A stretch of 64,000 nucleotides of DNA from Actinomadura parmotrematis (GCF_019458805.1 NZ_JAIBOA010000007.1:124001-188000), one strand, 5' to 3'; positions 43,957 through 52,914 are shown, numbered from the stretch's first letter. Notes: generated by a model from the sequence alone, not told the origin. Numbers and translations are program-made.

Positions 43957-45738
43957 TCAGCCGATCCTCAGCCGCGCGAGGAGCCGCATCAGCCCGGGGG
44001 AGACCCGCGCCAGCACGCGTCCGGCGCGGGCCTCGGGCGTCACCGGCACGACGGCGCGGTCCCGCAGGACGGCCGTCACGATCCTCGCGGCGACCTTGTC
44101 GGGCCCGTACCCGCGCAGCGCGTACGCCTTCGCGGCGCGGGCGCGGGCGGCGTCCTGCTCGGCGGCGGACCCGCCCGCGAGCCGGAAGGTCCGGGTGATG
44201 CCGGTGTTCACCACGCCGGGACAGATCGCGGTGACGCCGATGCCCTCGCCCTTCAGCTCGGCGCGCAGGCACTCGCTGAGCATCAGCACCGCGGCCTTGC
44301 TGGTGGAGTAGGCGGGCAGCGCCCGCGACGGGGTGTAGGCCGCCGCCGAGGCGATGTTGACGATGTGGCCGCCCTGCCCGTGCTCGGCCATCCGCGCCCC
44401 GAACAGCCGCGACCCGTGGACGACGCCCCACAGGTTCACGCCGAGCACCTGCCGCCAGTCGTCCTCGGTGTGGTCGAGGAACGGGCCGGCCATGCCGATC
44501 CCGGCGTTGTTGACCACGACCTCGGGGACGCCGTGCTCGTGCAGCACCGCCTTGGCGAAGTCCTCCATGGCGGAGGCGTCCGACACGTCCACCCGGACGG
44601 CGTGGGCGGCGGGGCCGAGCAGCCCCACGAGCTCGGCGGTGCGCTGCGCCGCCGGCAGGTCGACGTCGGCGGCGACGATCTCGGCGCCGCGCTCGGCGAA
44701 GGCGAGCGCGGTCGCGCGGCCGATGCCGCCGCCCGCGCCGGTGACCACCACCAGCGACCCGTCGAAGGGCCGCCGCCCCGGCCGGACGGCCGCGCGCCGC
44801 ACCGCGCGCTCCTCGGCGGCGCCCAGCGCGCCGCCGGTGGCGGCGGCGGCGTGCTCGCCGATCCATCGGGCGACCACGTCCGCGTGGCTGCGCACCACCC
44901 AGTGCCCGGCGGCGATCGTCCGGAGCGACAGGTTCGGCGCGCGCCCCGCGAGCCCGCCGACCAGGTGCGGCGACACGAACAGGTCGCGCGTCGGCACGAT
45001 GACCTGCGTCGGCACGTCGGTGCGCCGGTCCCGCGGGCGCCGCAGCCGCTGCAGCATGTTGGCCCGGTACAGGGCGACGCCCGCGGCGCCGTCGCGGCCG
45101 AGCGTCGGGGCCGGATGCCGCCCGTCCGGGACGACGCCCTCGCCCAGCTCCAGCGCGTGGCCGAACGGCCGGCCGAGCCCGGCCCGCCACAGCAGCCCGG
45201 GGACCAGGGGCGTCTGGAAGAAGTAGATGTACCAGGACCGCAGCATCTGCCCGAGCGCCGCCTTGAGGTTCCGCGGCGTCGGGCGGCGCAGGTTGCGGCG
45301 CATCCAGTGCCCCACGTGGTCCAGGGACGGCCCCGAGATCGACGTGAACGACGCGAACCGCTCCGGCATCGTGCAGGCGGCCTCCCACGCCTGGATGGAG
45401 CCCCAGTCGTGCCCGACCAGGTGCACCTTCTTGCGGTCGGGCGCGGTCGCGTCCAGCACCGCGGCGAGGTCGGCCGTCAGGTAGTCGAGGGTGTAGCGGC
45501 GGCGGCCGGCCGGCCGCGACGACGCCCCGGCGCCCCGCACGTCGTAGCGCACCACATGGAACCGGCCGGCGAGCCGGCCCGCGACGCCGTCCCACACCGC
45601 GTGGGTGTCGGGGTAGCCGTGCAGCAGCACCAGGGTCGGCGCGGCCGGGTCGCCCTGCTCGTACACGGCCAGGTCGACCCCGTCACCGCGCACCCGACGC
45701 ACCCGCACCGGCGGGACGTTATTAGACACGCCGTACAT
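43957..45738 (-). CDS. ephD: EphD-like fusion: alpha/beta hydrolase plus short-chain dehydrogenase
   Basis: A 593-residue two-domain protein. Residues 12-295 are an epoxide-hydrolase-type alpha/beta hydrolase: HGYPDTHAVWD, nucleophile Asp111 in VGHDWGS, a second Asp near 251 (PTRDLF) and His279 in AGHW. Residues about 325-593 are an SDR: TGAGGGIG (333-340), VVNNAGIGMAGPF, and YSTSK (477-481), all intact. This order matches mycobacterial EphD, which acts in mycolic acid metabolism. ATG 45738 with AAAGGG 8 nt upstream is chosen over GTG 45774. It is convergent with sugC. The substrate here is unknown, since a mycolate-free host would need another role. Confidence 0.9.
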   Translation of the reverse strand: MYGVSNNVPPVRVRRVRGDGVDLAVYEQGDPAAPTLVLLHGYPDTHAVWDGVAGRLAGRFHVVRYDVRGAGASSRPAGRRRYTLDYLTADLAAVLDATAPDRKKVHLVGHDWGSIQAWEAACTMPERFASFTSISGPSLDHVGHWMRRNLRRPTPRNLKAALGQMLRSWYIYFFQTPLVPGLLWRAGLGRPFGHALELGEGVVPDGRHPAPTLGRDGAAGVALYRANMLQRLRRPRDRRTDVPTQVIVPTRDLFVSPHLVGGLAGRAPNLSLRTIAAGHWVVRSHADVVARWIGEHAAAATGGALGAAEERAVRRAAVRPGRRPFDGSLVVVTGAGGGIGRATALAFAERGAEIVAADVDLPAAQRTAELVGLLGPAAHAVRVDVSDASAMEDFAKAVLHEHGVPEVVVNNAGIGMAGPFLDHTEDDWRQVLGVNLWGVVHGSRLFGARMAEHGQGGHIVNIASAAAYTPSRALPAYSTSKAAVLMLSECLRAELKGEGIGVTAICPGVVNTGITRTFRLAGGSAAEQDAARARAAKAYALRGYGPDKVAARIVTAVLRDRAVVPVTPEARAGRVLARVSPGLMRLLARLRIG

Positions 45739-45811
45739 TAAGCGCCCTTTTCCCGGTCCGGTCAAGTCGGACACGCCGCCGGTCCGAAAACCCTTTCGGC
45801 GACCTCGCCCC

Positions 45812-45947
45812 GCACGCGAGTGCGCTACCTGACCGGCGGGGGCGAAGCCGAAGGCGAGCCCCCGCCGGTCAGATCGCGAAGCGATGTCGCACTCGCCGAG
45901 GCATGGTCAAGGTGCGAGCCGCCAGGCGAGCGCCTTGGGCCAGGACT
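45812..45947. repeat. Structured 136-nt repeat element, copy 2
   Basis: Gap-free match to 37578-37713 with 12 differences. P1: 45816-45824 with 45888-45896. P2: 45829-45843 with 45858-45872, here 15 perfect pairs because a C replaces the T of copy 1. P3: 45873-45885. P4: 45897-45902 with 45932-45937, including one G-T pair. It ends 4 nt beyond the stop codon (45954-45952) of the minus-strand metal-dependent hydrolase gene and lies between that gene and ephD, in the same relative orientation as copy 1. Confidence 0.85.
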
Positions 45948-45951
45948 CCAA

Positions 45952-46887
45952 TTAATACGGATCGTAGCCCGCGGCCTGGGCGGCGGGGGAGTGGAGCAGG
46001 TACTCGAGGGCGCGGGGGGTGGAGCAGACCTGGGAGGGGTGGTGGGAGGGGCGCAGGTAGACGGGGGCCTCGCCGAGGAGGAGCTTGAAGATGCCGGGGA
46101 TGTGGCCCTTGCGGACCGAGCGGCGGTAGGCGAGGACGAGGCGCGGGAGGCCGGGGCGGCGGCCGACCTGGGGGTCCTGCTTCAGCAGGTAGAGGGAGCC
46201 GCCGATGAGGGCGTAGTAGAGGAAGGCGAGCGAGACGACCCAGGCGAACACGCGGGTGGGGTAGCGGCCGCCGACGGCCTTGTAGACGTCGAAGACGACG
46301 GAGCGGTGCTCGACCTCCTCGGCGCCGTGCCAGCGGAGCAGGTCGAGCATGGTGGGGTCGACGCCGGCCGCGTCGAGCCGCTCGTTGTCCATGATCCACT
46401 GGCCGAGCACGGCGGTGTAGTGCTCGATGGAGGCGACGGCGGCGAGCTCGAAGCGGAGCCGGCGGCGCCAGGCGCGCGGGTTCTTCTCCTTGAGCGCCGC
46501 CATCATGGCGGGGCGCTCGGCGTTGCCCTTGGCGCCCGCCTCGGTGATCTTGGAGACGTCGATGCCGTTGGCGGCCAGGATCTGGTCGAGGACGCCCTGG
46601 TGGGAGCGGGCGTGCACCATCTCCTGGCCGATGAAGCCGCGGATCTCCTCCAGCAGCTTCGCGTCCTTGATGTAGGGGCGGGCGTCCTTGACGCACTGGA
46701 TGAACCACTTCTCGCCCTCGGGCAGGACGATGTGGAACGAGTTGATGATGTGGGTGGCGAGGGGGTCCCCGGGGATCCAGTGCAGCGGCGTCTTCGTCCA
46801 GTCGAACGAGACGCGGCGCGCCTTGATGGGCGGGTGCCGTTCGTCGATGTCGAACGCGGCGCCGTCGGAGGTCAGGGGCCGGGTCAT
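45952..46887 (-). CDS. Predicted metal-dependent hydrolase (PF10118-like, ferritin-like)
   Basis: A 311-residue helical protein. Motifs FIGQEMVHARSHQ, ASIEHYTAVLGQWI and WHGAEEVEHRSVVFDVYKA hold the Glu/His residues of a probable di-metal site. One membrane-like segment, RVFAWVVSLAFLYYALIGGSLYLL, follows. The family is widespread in proteobacteria and actinobacteria; the reaction is not known. ATG 46887 has AAGGAGAGGGA. TACTCT about 40 nt upstream is a possible -10. Repeat copy 2 begins 4 nt after its stop. Confidence 0.82.
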   Translation of the reverse strand: MTRPLTSDGAAFDIDERHPPIKARRVSFDWTKTPLHWIPGDPLATHIINSFHIVLPEGEKWFIQCVKDARPYIKDAKLLEEIRGFIGQEMVHARSHQGVLDQILAANGIDVSKITEAGAKGNAERPAMMAALKEKNPRAWRRRLRFELAAVASIEHYTAVLGQWIMDNERLDAAGVDPTMLDLLRWHGAEEVEHRSVVFDVYKAVGGRYPTRVFAWVVSLAFLYYALIGGSLYLLKQDPQVGRRPGLPRLVLAYRRSVRKGHIPGIFKLLLGEAPVYLRPSHHPSQVCSTPRALEYLLHSPAAQAAGYDPY

Positions 46888-47083
46888 TCCCTCTCCTTCA
46901 CCGGTTGCGGGCAGTGGCGTTACCGAAGAGTACAGAGTTCACTTTCGTGCCACAGCCCCCCATGAGGAACGCATTTCAGAAGGCGGAACTCTTGTCCGCA
47001 GACCCACATCGGGCGCCCGCTCCTTGTGCCTGCGGTGACAATTCGTCCCGCCGGGGTGACGGGCCGTCCCCCGTCCGGGGGCC

Positions 47084-47896
47084 TCAGACGGCGATCCGCC
47101 GCGCCCCGGTGTAGACGTTCATCGTCTCGCCGCGCAGGAAGCCGACGAGGGTCATGCCGGCGTCCTCGGCGAGGTCGACGGCGAGGGAGGAGGGCGCCGA
47201 GACGGCGGCGAGGACCGGGACGCCGGCCTGCATGGCCTTCTGGGTCAGCTCGAAGGAGGCGCGGCCCGACACCATCAGGACGTGGCCGGTGAGCGGCAGC
47301 AGGTCCTTGCGGAGGGCGTGGCCGACGACCTTGTCGACGGCGTTGTGGCGGCCGACGTCCTCGCGGGCGGCGAGCAGGGCGCCGTCCGGGCCGAACAGGC
47401 CGGCGGCGTGCAGGCCGCCGGTGCGGTCGAAGACGCGCTGGGCCTCGCGCAGGCGGTCCGGCAGGGCGGCGAGGGCGGCTGGCGTCAGCGTCAGCGGGTC
47501 GGCGGCGACGTCGTAGGGGCGGTCGTCGCGGAGCGCCTCGATGCTGGACTTGCCGCAGACCCCGCACGCGCTGGTGGTGGTGAAGGCCCGCGTCGCGAGG
47601 GCGTCCGGCGGCGGCACGTGGGGGGCGAGGACGACGTCCAGGACGTTCTGCTCCACGGTGTCGGCGCAGTAGCGCATGCCGACGACGTCGCCGGCGGCGG
47701 CGATGATCCCCTCGGCGGCGAGGAAGCCGGTGACGAGGTCGAAGTCGTCGCCGGGGGTGCGCATGGTGAGGGTGAGCGGGGCGCCGCCGACCCTGATCTC
47801 CAGCGGTTCCTCGACCGCGAGGGTGTCGGGGCGCCGCCCCGCGGTCCCGGCGGCGCCGAGCCGCAGCACGGGTCGGCGAACGGTGATCCTGCCCAT
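47084..47896 (-). CDS. fdhD: FdhD, formate dehydrogenase sulfurtransferase
   Basis: A 270-residue FdhD. The sulfur-carrying C111-x2-C114 lies in [59 protein letters not shown] and [17 protein letters not shown] are all standard. FdhD passes sulfur from a cysteine desulfurase to the molybdenum cofactor of formate dehydrogenase. No Fdh genes are in the window, but selenium genes start 5 kb away. TACGGT (47908-47903) ends 6 nt before ATG 47896, so the message is probably leaderless. A short CCCCCG-TC-CGGGGG hairpin (47068-47081) follows the stop. Confidence 0.93.
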   Translation of the reverse strand: MGRITVRRPVLRLGAAGTAGRRPDTLAVEEPLEIRVGGAPLTLTMRTPGDDFDLVTGFLAAEGIIAAAGDVVGMRYCADTVEQNVLDVVLAPHVPPPDALATRAFTTTSACGVCGKSSIEALRDDRPYDVAADPLTLTPAALAALPDRLREAQRVFDRTGGLHAAGLFGPDGALLAAREDVGRHNAVDKVVGHALRKDLLPLTGHVLMVSGRASFELTQKAMQAGVPVLAAVSAPSSLAVDLAEDAGMTLVGFLRGETMNVYTGARRIAV

Positions 47897-48056
47897 GCCG
47901 GGACCGTACCCCCTTCGGGGCGGCTGTCCCCTTCCGGCGTCCCTGCGCGTCCGGGACGCCGCGCCCTGGCGTCCGGGCGGGGGCGGGACGCACGATCGGA
48001 GGGTGTCGGAACGCCCCGGTGCCCCGGGGCGACACGGTGACGGGGAGAGAAGAACC

Positions 48057-48320
48057 ATGCGCAAGTTCCTGGTCGTGCCCGCCCTGCTGGGCGCCGCCGC
48101 GTTCGCCGCGGCGGGCTGCCAGATCGGCGACAAGACGGTGTCGCACGACAAGGTCGAGCAGCAGATCAACGCCAAGCTCGGGCTGAGCGCGTCGTGCCCG
48201 GACGATCTGAAGGGGAAGGTGGGCGCGTCGGTCACCTGCACCGCCGGGAACCGGACGGTCACCGTCACGGTGACGTCGGTGGAGGGCGACACGGTGAAGT
48301 TCGACATGAAGGCCGCCTAG
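48057..48320 (+). CDS. DUF4333 small lipoprotein
   Basis: An 87-residue lipoprotein. Signal peptide [21 protein letters not shown] with lipobox AAGC and acylated Cys21. The short mature domain ([36 protein letters not shown]) has the paired cysteines and the CPDDLxGKVGxxxxC pattern of DUF4333. Function unknown. ATG 48057 follows GGGGAGAG. Confidence 0.88.
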   Translation: MRKFLVVPALLGAAAFAAAGCQIGDKTVSHDKVEQQINAKLGLSASCPDDLKGKVGASVTCTAGNRTVTVTVTSVEGDTVKFDMKAA

Positions 48321-48350
48321 CCCGCGGCCCGGCGGCGGGCGCCCGGCGCG

Positions 48351-48983
48351 CTACGGCCGGTCGGTGACCCCGCGGGGGCGCGGGGTGCGCCAGCCGTAGC
48401 GCATCGCCAGCGCGCGCAGCGCGAAGGCGAGCGCGGCCGCGGCGGCGGTGACGGCCGAGCCGTGCAGGTCGGCGGCCCAGCCCGCCGCGACGGCGGCCGC
48501 GCCGACCAGGGCGGGCAGCGCGTACAGCTGGCGGTCGTAGAGGACCGAGGGGATCTGGCCGCTCAGCATGTCGCGCAGGACGCCGCCGCCGATGGCGGTG
48601 ATGACGCCGAGCAGCACCGCGTGCAGCGGCGACAGGCCGTGCTCCAGCGCCTTGGTGGTGCCGGTGGCGCAGAACAGGCCGAGGCCCGCGGCGTCGAAGA
48701 ACATGACGGCGGGCATGAGCCGGGCCACCTGCGGATGCCAGTGGAAGACCAGCACGGTGGCGGCGAGCGGGGTGAGCACGTAGCCGAGGCTGGTGAAGGC
48801 GGCGGGCGGGACGGCGCCGATGACCAGGTCGCGCACGATGCCGCCGCCGAGCGCGGTGATCTCGGCGAGCACGACCATGCCGACGACGTCGAGGCGCTGG
48901 CGCACGGCGGCCAGCGCTCCCGACAGCGCGAACACGAAGATCCCCAGCAGGTCCAGCAGCGTCTGGACGCCCAGCTCCCTCAT
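48351..48983 (-). CDS. TRIC/UPF0126-family cation channel protein
   Basis: A 210-residue protein with seven hydrophobic segments arranged as two repeats. The diagnostic glycine motifs are ITALGGGIVRDLVIG and ITAIGGGVLRDMLSGQIPSVL. Prokaryotic TRIC channels conduct K+ or Na+ across the membrane. GATGAT ending 6 nt before ATG 48983 may mark a leaderless start. Confidence 0.9.
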   Translation of the reverse strand: MRELGVQTLLDLLGIFVFALSGALAAVRQRLDVVGMVVLAEITALGGGIVRDLVIGAVPPAAFTSLGYVLTPLAATVLVFHWHPQVARLMPAVMFFDAAGLGLFCATGTTKALEHGLSPLHAVLLGVITAIGGGVLRDMLSGQIPSVLYDRQLYALPALVGAAAVAAGWAADLHGSAVTAAAAALAFALRALAMRYGWRTPRPRGVTDRP

Positions 48984-49007
48984 GCGCCGATCATCCCGCG
49001 CGCGGGG

Positions 49008-49190
49008 TCAGTCGCGGCGCTGCCACCCCCGGTTGGCGACGATCGCCGCGAGCGGCGGGAGCACCATCGCGACCAGCGCCATCACCAGCGCGGCGGCGGT
49101 CGAGAAGTGCACCACCACCGTCCCGGCGAGCACGAACAGGATGAGGCAGGTGCCCATCATGACCGCGTAGGCCACCTTGCGGCGCTCCAT
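49008..49190 (-). CDS. DUF3099 small membrane protein
   Basis: A 60-residue protein with two membrane segments (MMGTCLILFVLAGTVVVHF and ALVMALVAMVLPPLAAIVAN) and a basic ending RGWQRRD. MGTCLILFVLA and the PPLAAIVAN end are typical of actinobacterial DUF3099. TAGCGT (49203-49198) ends 7 nt before ATG 49190 and no Shine-Dalgarno is present, so it is probably leaderless. Function unknown. Confidence 0.85.
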   Translation of the reverse strand: MERRKVAYAVMMGTCLILFVLAGTVVVHFSTAAALVMALVAMVLPPLAAIVANRGWQRRD

Positions 49191-49237
49191 GGGGTCCACG
49201 CTACGCCGCGGTGCCGGGCGGCCCGCGCCCCGCTCTC

Positions 49238-49253
49238 TACCGACCAGTCGGTA
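49238..49253. promoter_or_regulatory. TetR-type operator upstream of an SDR gene
   Basis: TACCGAC (49238-49244), CA, GTCGGTA (49247-49253): 7-bp perfect arms. This class of motif is common for TetR-family repressors in actinobacteria. It sits 45 nt before the SDR start, probably over its promoter. No TetR gene is in the window. Confidence 0.6.
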
Positions 49254-49297
49254 TGGTCGGGGGGTCAGCACGACCGCAGAGAACGGAGACGGGCGCG

Positions 49298-50053
49298 ATG
49301 GACCTGTTCAGCCTGGCCGGCAAGACCGCGCTGGTGACCGGCGGCACCCGGGGCATCGGCCTGATGATCGCCCGCGGCCTGCTCCAGGCGGGCGCCGCCA
49401 AGGTCTACATCAGCTCCCGCAAGCCCGAGGCGTGCGAGAAGGCGGCGGCCGAGCTCGCCGAGTTCGGCACCGTCGTGCCGGTCCCCGCCGACATCAGCAC
49501 CGAGGACGCGTGCGTGCGGCTCGCCGAGGCGGTGGACGGCCCGCTGCACGTGCTCGTCAACAACGCGGGCGCGACGTGGGGCGCGCCGCTCGCCGAGTTC
49601 CCCGCCTCGGCGTGGGACAAGGTCGTGGACCTGAACCTCAAGGCGCCGTTCTTCCTCACCCGCGCGCTGCTGCCGAAGCTGCGCGCGGCCGCCACCTCTG
49701 ACGACCCGGCCCGCGTCATCAACATCGGGTCGATCGACGGCATCATGACGCCCGGCGAGCGCTACTCCTACACCGCGAGCAAGGCCGGCGTGCACCAGCT
49801 CACCCGGGTGCTGGCCAAGGAGCTCGGCCCCGAGGCGATCACCGTGAACGCGGTCGCGCCCGGCCCGTTCGAGTCCAAGATGATGGCCGCCACGCTGGAC
49901 GCGTTCGGCGACGTCATCGCCTCTACCGTCCCGCTGCGCCGCATCGGCCGCCCCGACGACATGGCGGGCGTGGCGGTCTTCCTCGCCAGCCGCGCCGGCG
50001 CCTACGTCAACGGTGCGGTGATCCCGGTGGACGGCGGCCTCACCACTCTGTAG
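49298..50053 (+). CDS. Short-chain dehydrogenase/reductase (classical)
   Basis: A 251-residue classical SDR. Cofactor loop TGGTRGIG (residues 14-21), LVNNAGATWG, active-site Ser in NIGSIDG and YTASK, then AVAPGPFESKM and the C-terminal VIPVDGGL. The Arg in ISSRKPEACEK favours NADP(H). Substrate unknown; the PADISTEDACVRLAEAV pattern resembles beta-ketoacyl/gluconate-type reductases. The TetR-type operator upstream suggests induction by a ligand. CGGAG precedes ATG 49298. Confidence 0.92.
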   Translation: MDLFSLAGKTALVTGGTRGIGLMIARGLLQAGAAKVYISSRKPEACEKAAAELAEFGTVVPVPADISTEDACVRLAEAVDGPLHVLVNNAGATWGAPLAEFPASAWDKVVDLNLKAPFFLTRALLPKLRAAATSDDPARVINIGSIDGIMTPGERYSYTASKAGVHQLTRVLAKELGPEAITVNAVAPGPFESKMMAATLDAFGDVIASTVPLRRIGRPDDMAGVAVFLASRAGAYVNGAVIPVDGGLTTL

Positions 50054-50143
50054 CCCCCGCCCCCGAGTCCCCGCCGCGCGGCCCGGCCGGACCGGGACGC
50101 CGGCCTCATGATCGGGACGGGCCGGGACGGCCAGCCTGGCGCC

Positions 50144-50821
50144 ATGAGCATCCGACGAACGGGCACGCGGCGCAGGGGGACGGGACCGGCGGCGGCCGGA
50201 GCGCTGGCCGGGGCGGCCGCCGCCGCGCTGGCGGCGGGGGCGCTGGCGGGCTGCCAGGTGCGCGCGGGGGCGGTCGCGACCGGCGAGCCGACCCCCGTCC
50301 GGGCGAGCACCCCCGCCCAGGCCGGGGACACCGGCGCGCCGGCGGCCGGGGCCACCGCCCCCTCCAGCGGGCTGCCGGAGACCGCGGGCGGCTACACCCG
50401 CGACCACGACGCCGAGCGGCGCGAGGCCGCCGCGCTCCTGGACGTGCAGAACGACCCGCCGTCCGACGGGCCGAAGTACGCGCTCGGCCCGCTGACGACC
50501 GGCATCTACGCCGAGCCCGGCGGCGCGTCCGGGCTCGGGGAGATCCTCGTGGTGCGCGCCGAGGGCGACTTCCCCGACACCGGCGCGGCGATGACCGACT
50601 TCACCGCGCGCGTCCGCGCCCAGGGCGCCGAGCTGACGCCGGTGGACCCCGGCGCGGGCGGCGGGTCGGCCGGCTGCACGACCCGGGAGACGCAGGGCGG
50701 CGCCGCCAAGGCGGTCTGCTACCTGGTGGACGCGACGACGCTGCTGGTGGTGAGCTCGGCGGGGACGGCGGAGGCGACCGGCGCGGCCCTCGCCCGGATG
50801 CATCCGGACCTGAGGACGTGA
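50144..50821 (+). CDS. Secreted lipoprotein, unknown function
   Basis: A 225-residue protein with a long basic signal peptide and lipobox LAGC (about residues 34-37). An Ala/Pro/Thr-rich linker (about 45-80) follows, then a compact domain with two Cys (GSAGCTTRET and AKAVCYLVD) likely joined by a disulfide. I do not recognise the domain. CAGCCT (50132-50137) ends 6 nt before ATG 50144, a leaderless pattern. Confidence 0.75.
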   Translation: MSIRRTGTRRRGTGPAAAGALAGAAAAALAAGALAGCQVRAGAVATGEPTPVRASTPAQAGDTGAPAAGATAPSSGLPETAGGYTRDHDAERREAAALLDVQNDPPSDGPKYALGPLTTGIYAEPGGASGLGEILVVRAEGDFPDTGAAMTDFTARVRAQGAELTPVDPGAGGGSAGCTTRETQGGAAKAVCYLVDATTLLVVSSAGTAEATGAALARMHPDLRT

Positions 50822-50894
50822 GGAGCGCGCCGGCCGCCGCCGGGGGAGGGGCGCCGCCGGAGGCGGGCGGCCGGCCCTCGTGCCGGCCTCCGGG

Positions 50895-52733
50895 TCAGCC
50901 CTCGTAGAGGCCGTCGATGGAGTCCTGGTACTTGGCGTGCACGACGCGCCGCTTCAGCTTCAGCGTCGGGGTGAGCTCCTCGCTCTCGGCGGTCCACTCG
51001 GCGGGCAGCAGCCGCCACCGCTTGACCTGCTGGACGCGGGCGAGCCGCTCGTTGGCGTCGGCGACGGCCTGGGCGACCTCGGCGAGCACCACCGGATGCT
51101 CGGCGAGGGCGGCGAGGTCGGTGGTGTCCACGCCGTGCGCGGCCGCCCAGACCGGCGCGACCTCGCCGTCCAGGGTGATGAGCGCGACGACGTAGGGGCG
51201 GCGGTCGCCGAAGGCGAGCGCCTGGCCGACGAGCGGGTGCTCCTTCAGATGGTTCTCGATCATCGAGGGGGCGATGTTCTCGCCGCCGGCGGTGATGATG
51301 ATCTCCTTCTTGCGGTCCACCACGCGCAGGAACCCGTCCTCGTCGAGGACGCCGATGTCGCCGGTGTGCACCCAGCCGTCCTCGTCGATGAGGTCGGCGG
51401 TCGCCGCGGGGCGGTTCAGGTAGCCGGGGGTGCAGGTCGCGCCGCGCACCAGGATCTCGCCGTCCTCGGCGAGCCTCAGGTCGACGCCGGGGAAGGCGCG
51501 GCCGACGGTGCCGAGCTTGAAGGCGTCGTCGAGGTTGGCGGTGATGGCGCCGGTCGTCTCGGTCATCCCGTAGGCGTCGAAGATCTTCAGGCCGAGGCCG
51601 GCGAAGAACCGGGCGACCTCCTCGGGCAGCGGCGCGGCGGCGCTGGAGGCCTGCACGACGCGGTCCAGGCCGAGCAGCGCCCGCATCGGGGCGAGGACGG
51701 CGGCGTCGGCGGCCGCGAACGCCTCGGCGGCGCCCGGCGCCGGGGTGTTGCCGTACTCCTGGCCGGTGACGTGGGCGCGGCCGGCGTCGAGGGCGCCCCG
51801 GACGGCGTCCTTCTTGGCCTGGTCGGTCTCGGCCGCGAGCACCGCCTGGATGCCCGCCATGATCTTCTCCCAGACGCGCGGGACGCCGAAGAACCCGTGC
51901 GGGCGGGCCTCCCGCAGCACGGCGGTGAGCTGCGCGGGGTCGGGGCAGAAGTAGATGTGCGCGGCGCGGGTGAGCGGCAGGTAGTAGCTGAGGACGCGGT
52001 CGGCGATGTGCGCGAACGGCAGGTAGGAGATGCCGACGCTGTGCTCGGGCAGCACCGAGGCGCCCTCGACCAGCGCCGACTCGTGCAGCACCATCGCGTG
52101 CGTGATCCGCACGCCCTTGGGGTTGCCGGTGGTGCCGGAGGTGTAGAGCAGGGTGACGGTGTCGCCGGGCTCCAGCGCGGCGCCGCGCGCCTCGATCGCG
52201 GCGGCGTCCTCGGCGAGCCGGGCCCGGCCGAGCTCGGCGAAGTCCGCCCAGCTGACGAACCGGTCGTCGCCCGCGGGGACGACCGCCGCGTCGAGGACGA
52301 TCACCTTGCCGAGCGCGGGCAGCTCGTCCAGGGCGGGCAGCCAGCGGTCGAGCTGCTCGCGGCCGGCCAGGACGGCGACGCGGGCCGCGCAGTCGCCCGC
52401 CACGAACGCGATCTGGTCGGGCGCGAGGGTGGCGTAGACGGTCGTCGGGACGGCGCCCGCGTGCACCGCGCCGAGATCGGCGATCACGTGCTCGGAGCGG
52501 TTCGGCATCATCAGCGCGACGACGTCGCCGCGCTCCAGCCCGAGCGCGGCGAACCCGGCCGCCGCCTCCAGCGCGCGGGCGCGCAGGTCGCTCCAGGTGA
52601 GCGTGGTCCAGCCGTCCGGCCCCTTGTCGGAGTAGGCGGGCAGCCCGCCGTGCTCGGCGGCTGTGTCGGCGAGGGCGGACACGATCGTCCGTCCCTCCGG
52701 CGAGCGTCGCACCTTCGTAGCGGCCTGCCCCAT
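50895..52733 (-). CDS. Long-chain fatty acyl-CoA synthetase (FadD15-like)
   Basis: A 612-residue ANL-superfamily ligase. P-loop-like LLYTSGTTGNPKGV, A5 motif YGMTETTGAIT, GWVHTGDIGVLDEDGFLRVVDR and the C-terminal GGENIAPSMIENHL and LTPTLKLKRRVV (with the catalytic Lys) are complete. The order and length match the bacterial long-chain acyl-CoA synthetases that activate free fatty acids to CoA esters. ATG 52733 has GAGGGG upstream. An inverted repeat 50-65 nt before the start may be its operator. Confidence 0.93.
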   Translation of the reverse strand: MGQAATKVRRSPEGRTIVSALADTAAEHGGLPAYSDKGPDGWTTLTWSDLRARALEAAAGFAALGLERGDVVALMMPNRSEHVIADLGAVHAGAVPTTVYATLAPDQIAFVAGDCAARVAVLAGREQLDRWLPALDELPALGKVIVLDAAVVPAGDDRFVSWADFAELGRARLAEDAAAIEARGAALEPGDTVTLLYTSGTTGNPKGVRITHAMVLHESALVEGASVLPEHSVGISYLPFAHIADRVLSYYLPLTRAAHIYFCPDPAQLTAVLREARPHGFFGVPRVWEKIMAGIQAVLAAETDQAKKDAVRGALDAGRAHVTGQEYGNTPAPGAAEAFAAADAAVLAPMRALLGLDRVVQASSAAAPLPEEVARFFAGLGLKIFDAYGMTETTGAITANLDDAFKLGTVGRAFPGVDLRLAEDGEILVRGATCTPGYLNRPAATADLIDEDGWVHTGDIGVLDEDGFLRVVDRKKEIIITAGGENIAPSMIENHLKEHPLVGQALAFGDRRPYVVALITLDGEVAPVWAAAHGVDTTDLAALAEHPVVLAEVAQAVADANERLARVQQVKRWRLLPAEWTAESEELTPTLKLKRRVVHAKYQDSIDGLYEG

Positions 52734-52782
52734 GTTCGCGCCCCTCGCGTCTCCTCGGCGGCGCCGCCGGTCCGGCGGCGAT

Positions 52783-52798
52783 GCAAGTAATCACTTGC
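52783..52798. promoter_or_regulatory. Inverted repeat between fadD and selD
   Basis: GCAAGT (52783-52788), AATC, ACTTGC (52793-52798). It is about 50 nt upstream of the acyl-CoA ligase start. The pattern resembles TetR-family sites found at fatty acid genes, but 6-bp arms give limited support. Confidence 0.45.
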
Positions 52799-52914
52799 TG
52801 AGGGGCATCGCACCATGCCGAACGGGGTTCGGACAAGGGGCCCGGCCGGGCGGTGACCGGATCCGTACCGTCTGTTTCTTGATCATTAAAGCGGTATGTG
52901 AGATACCTTCGGCT

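Noticed and set aside
24321..46942. Shared 13-mer GTACAGAGTTCAC at 24321-24333 and 46930-46942, upstream of two minus-strand genes
   Set aside because: In 64 kb, dozens of identical 13-mers are expected by chance on both strands, the flanks do not align, and position relative to the start codons differs.
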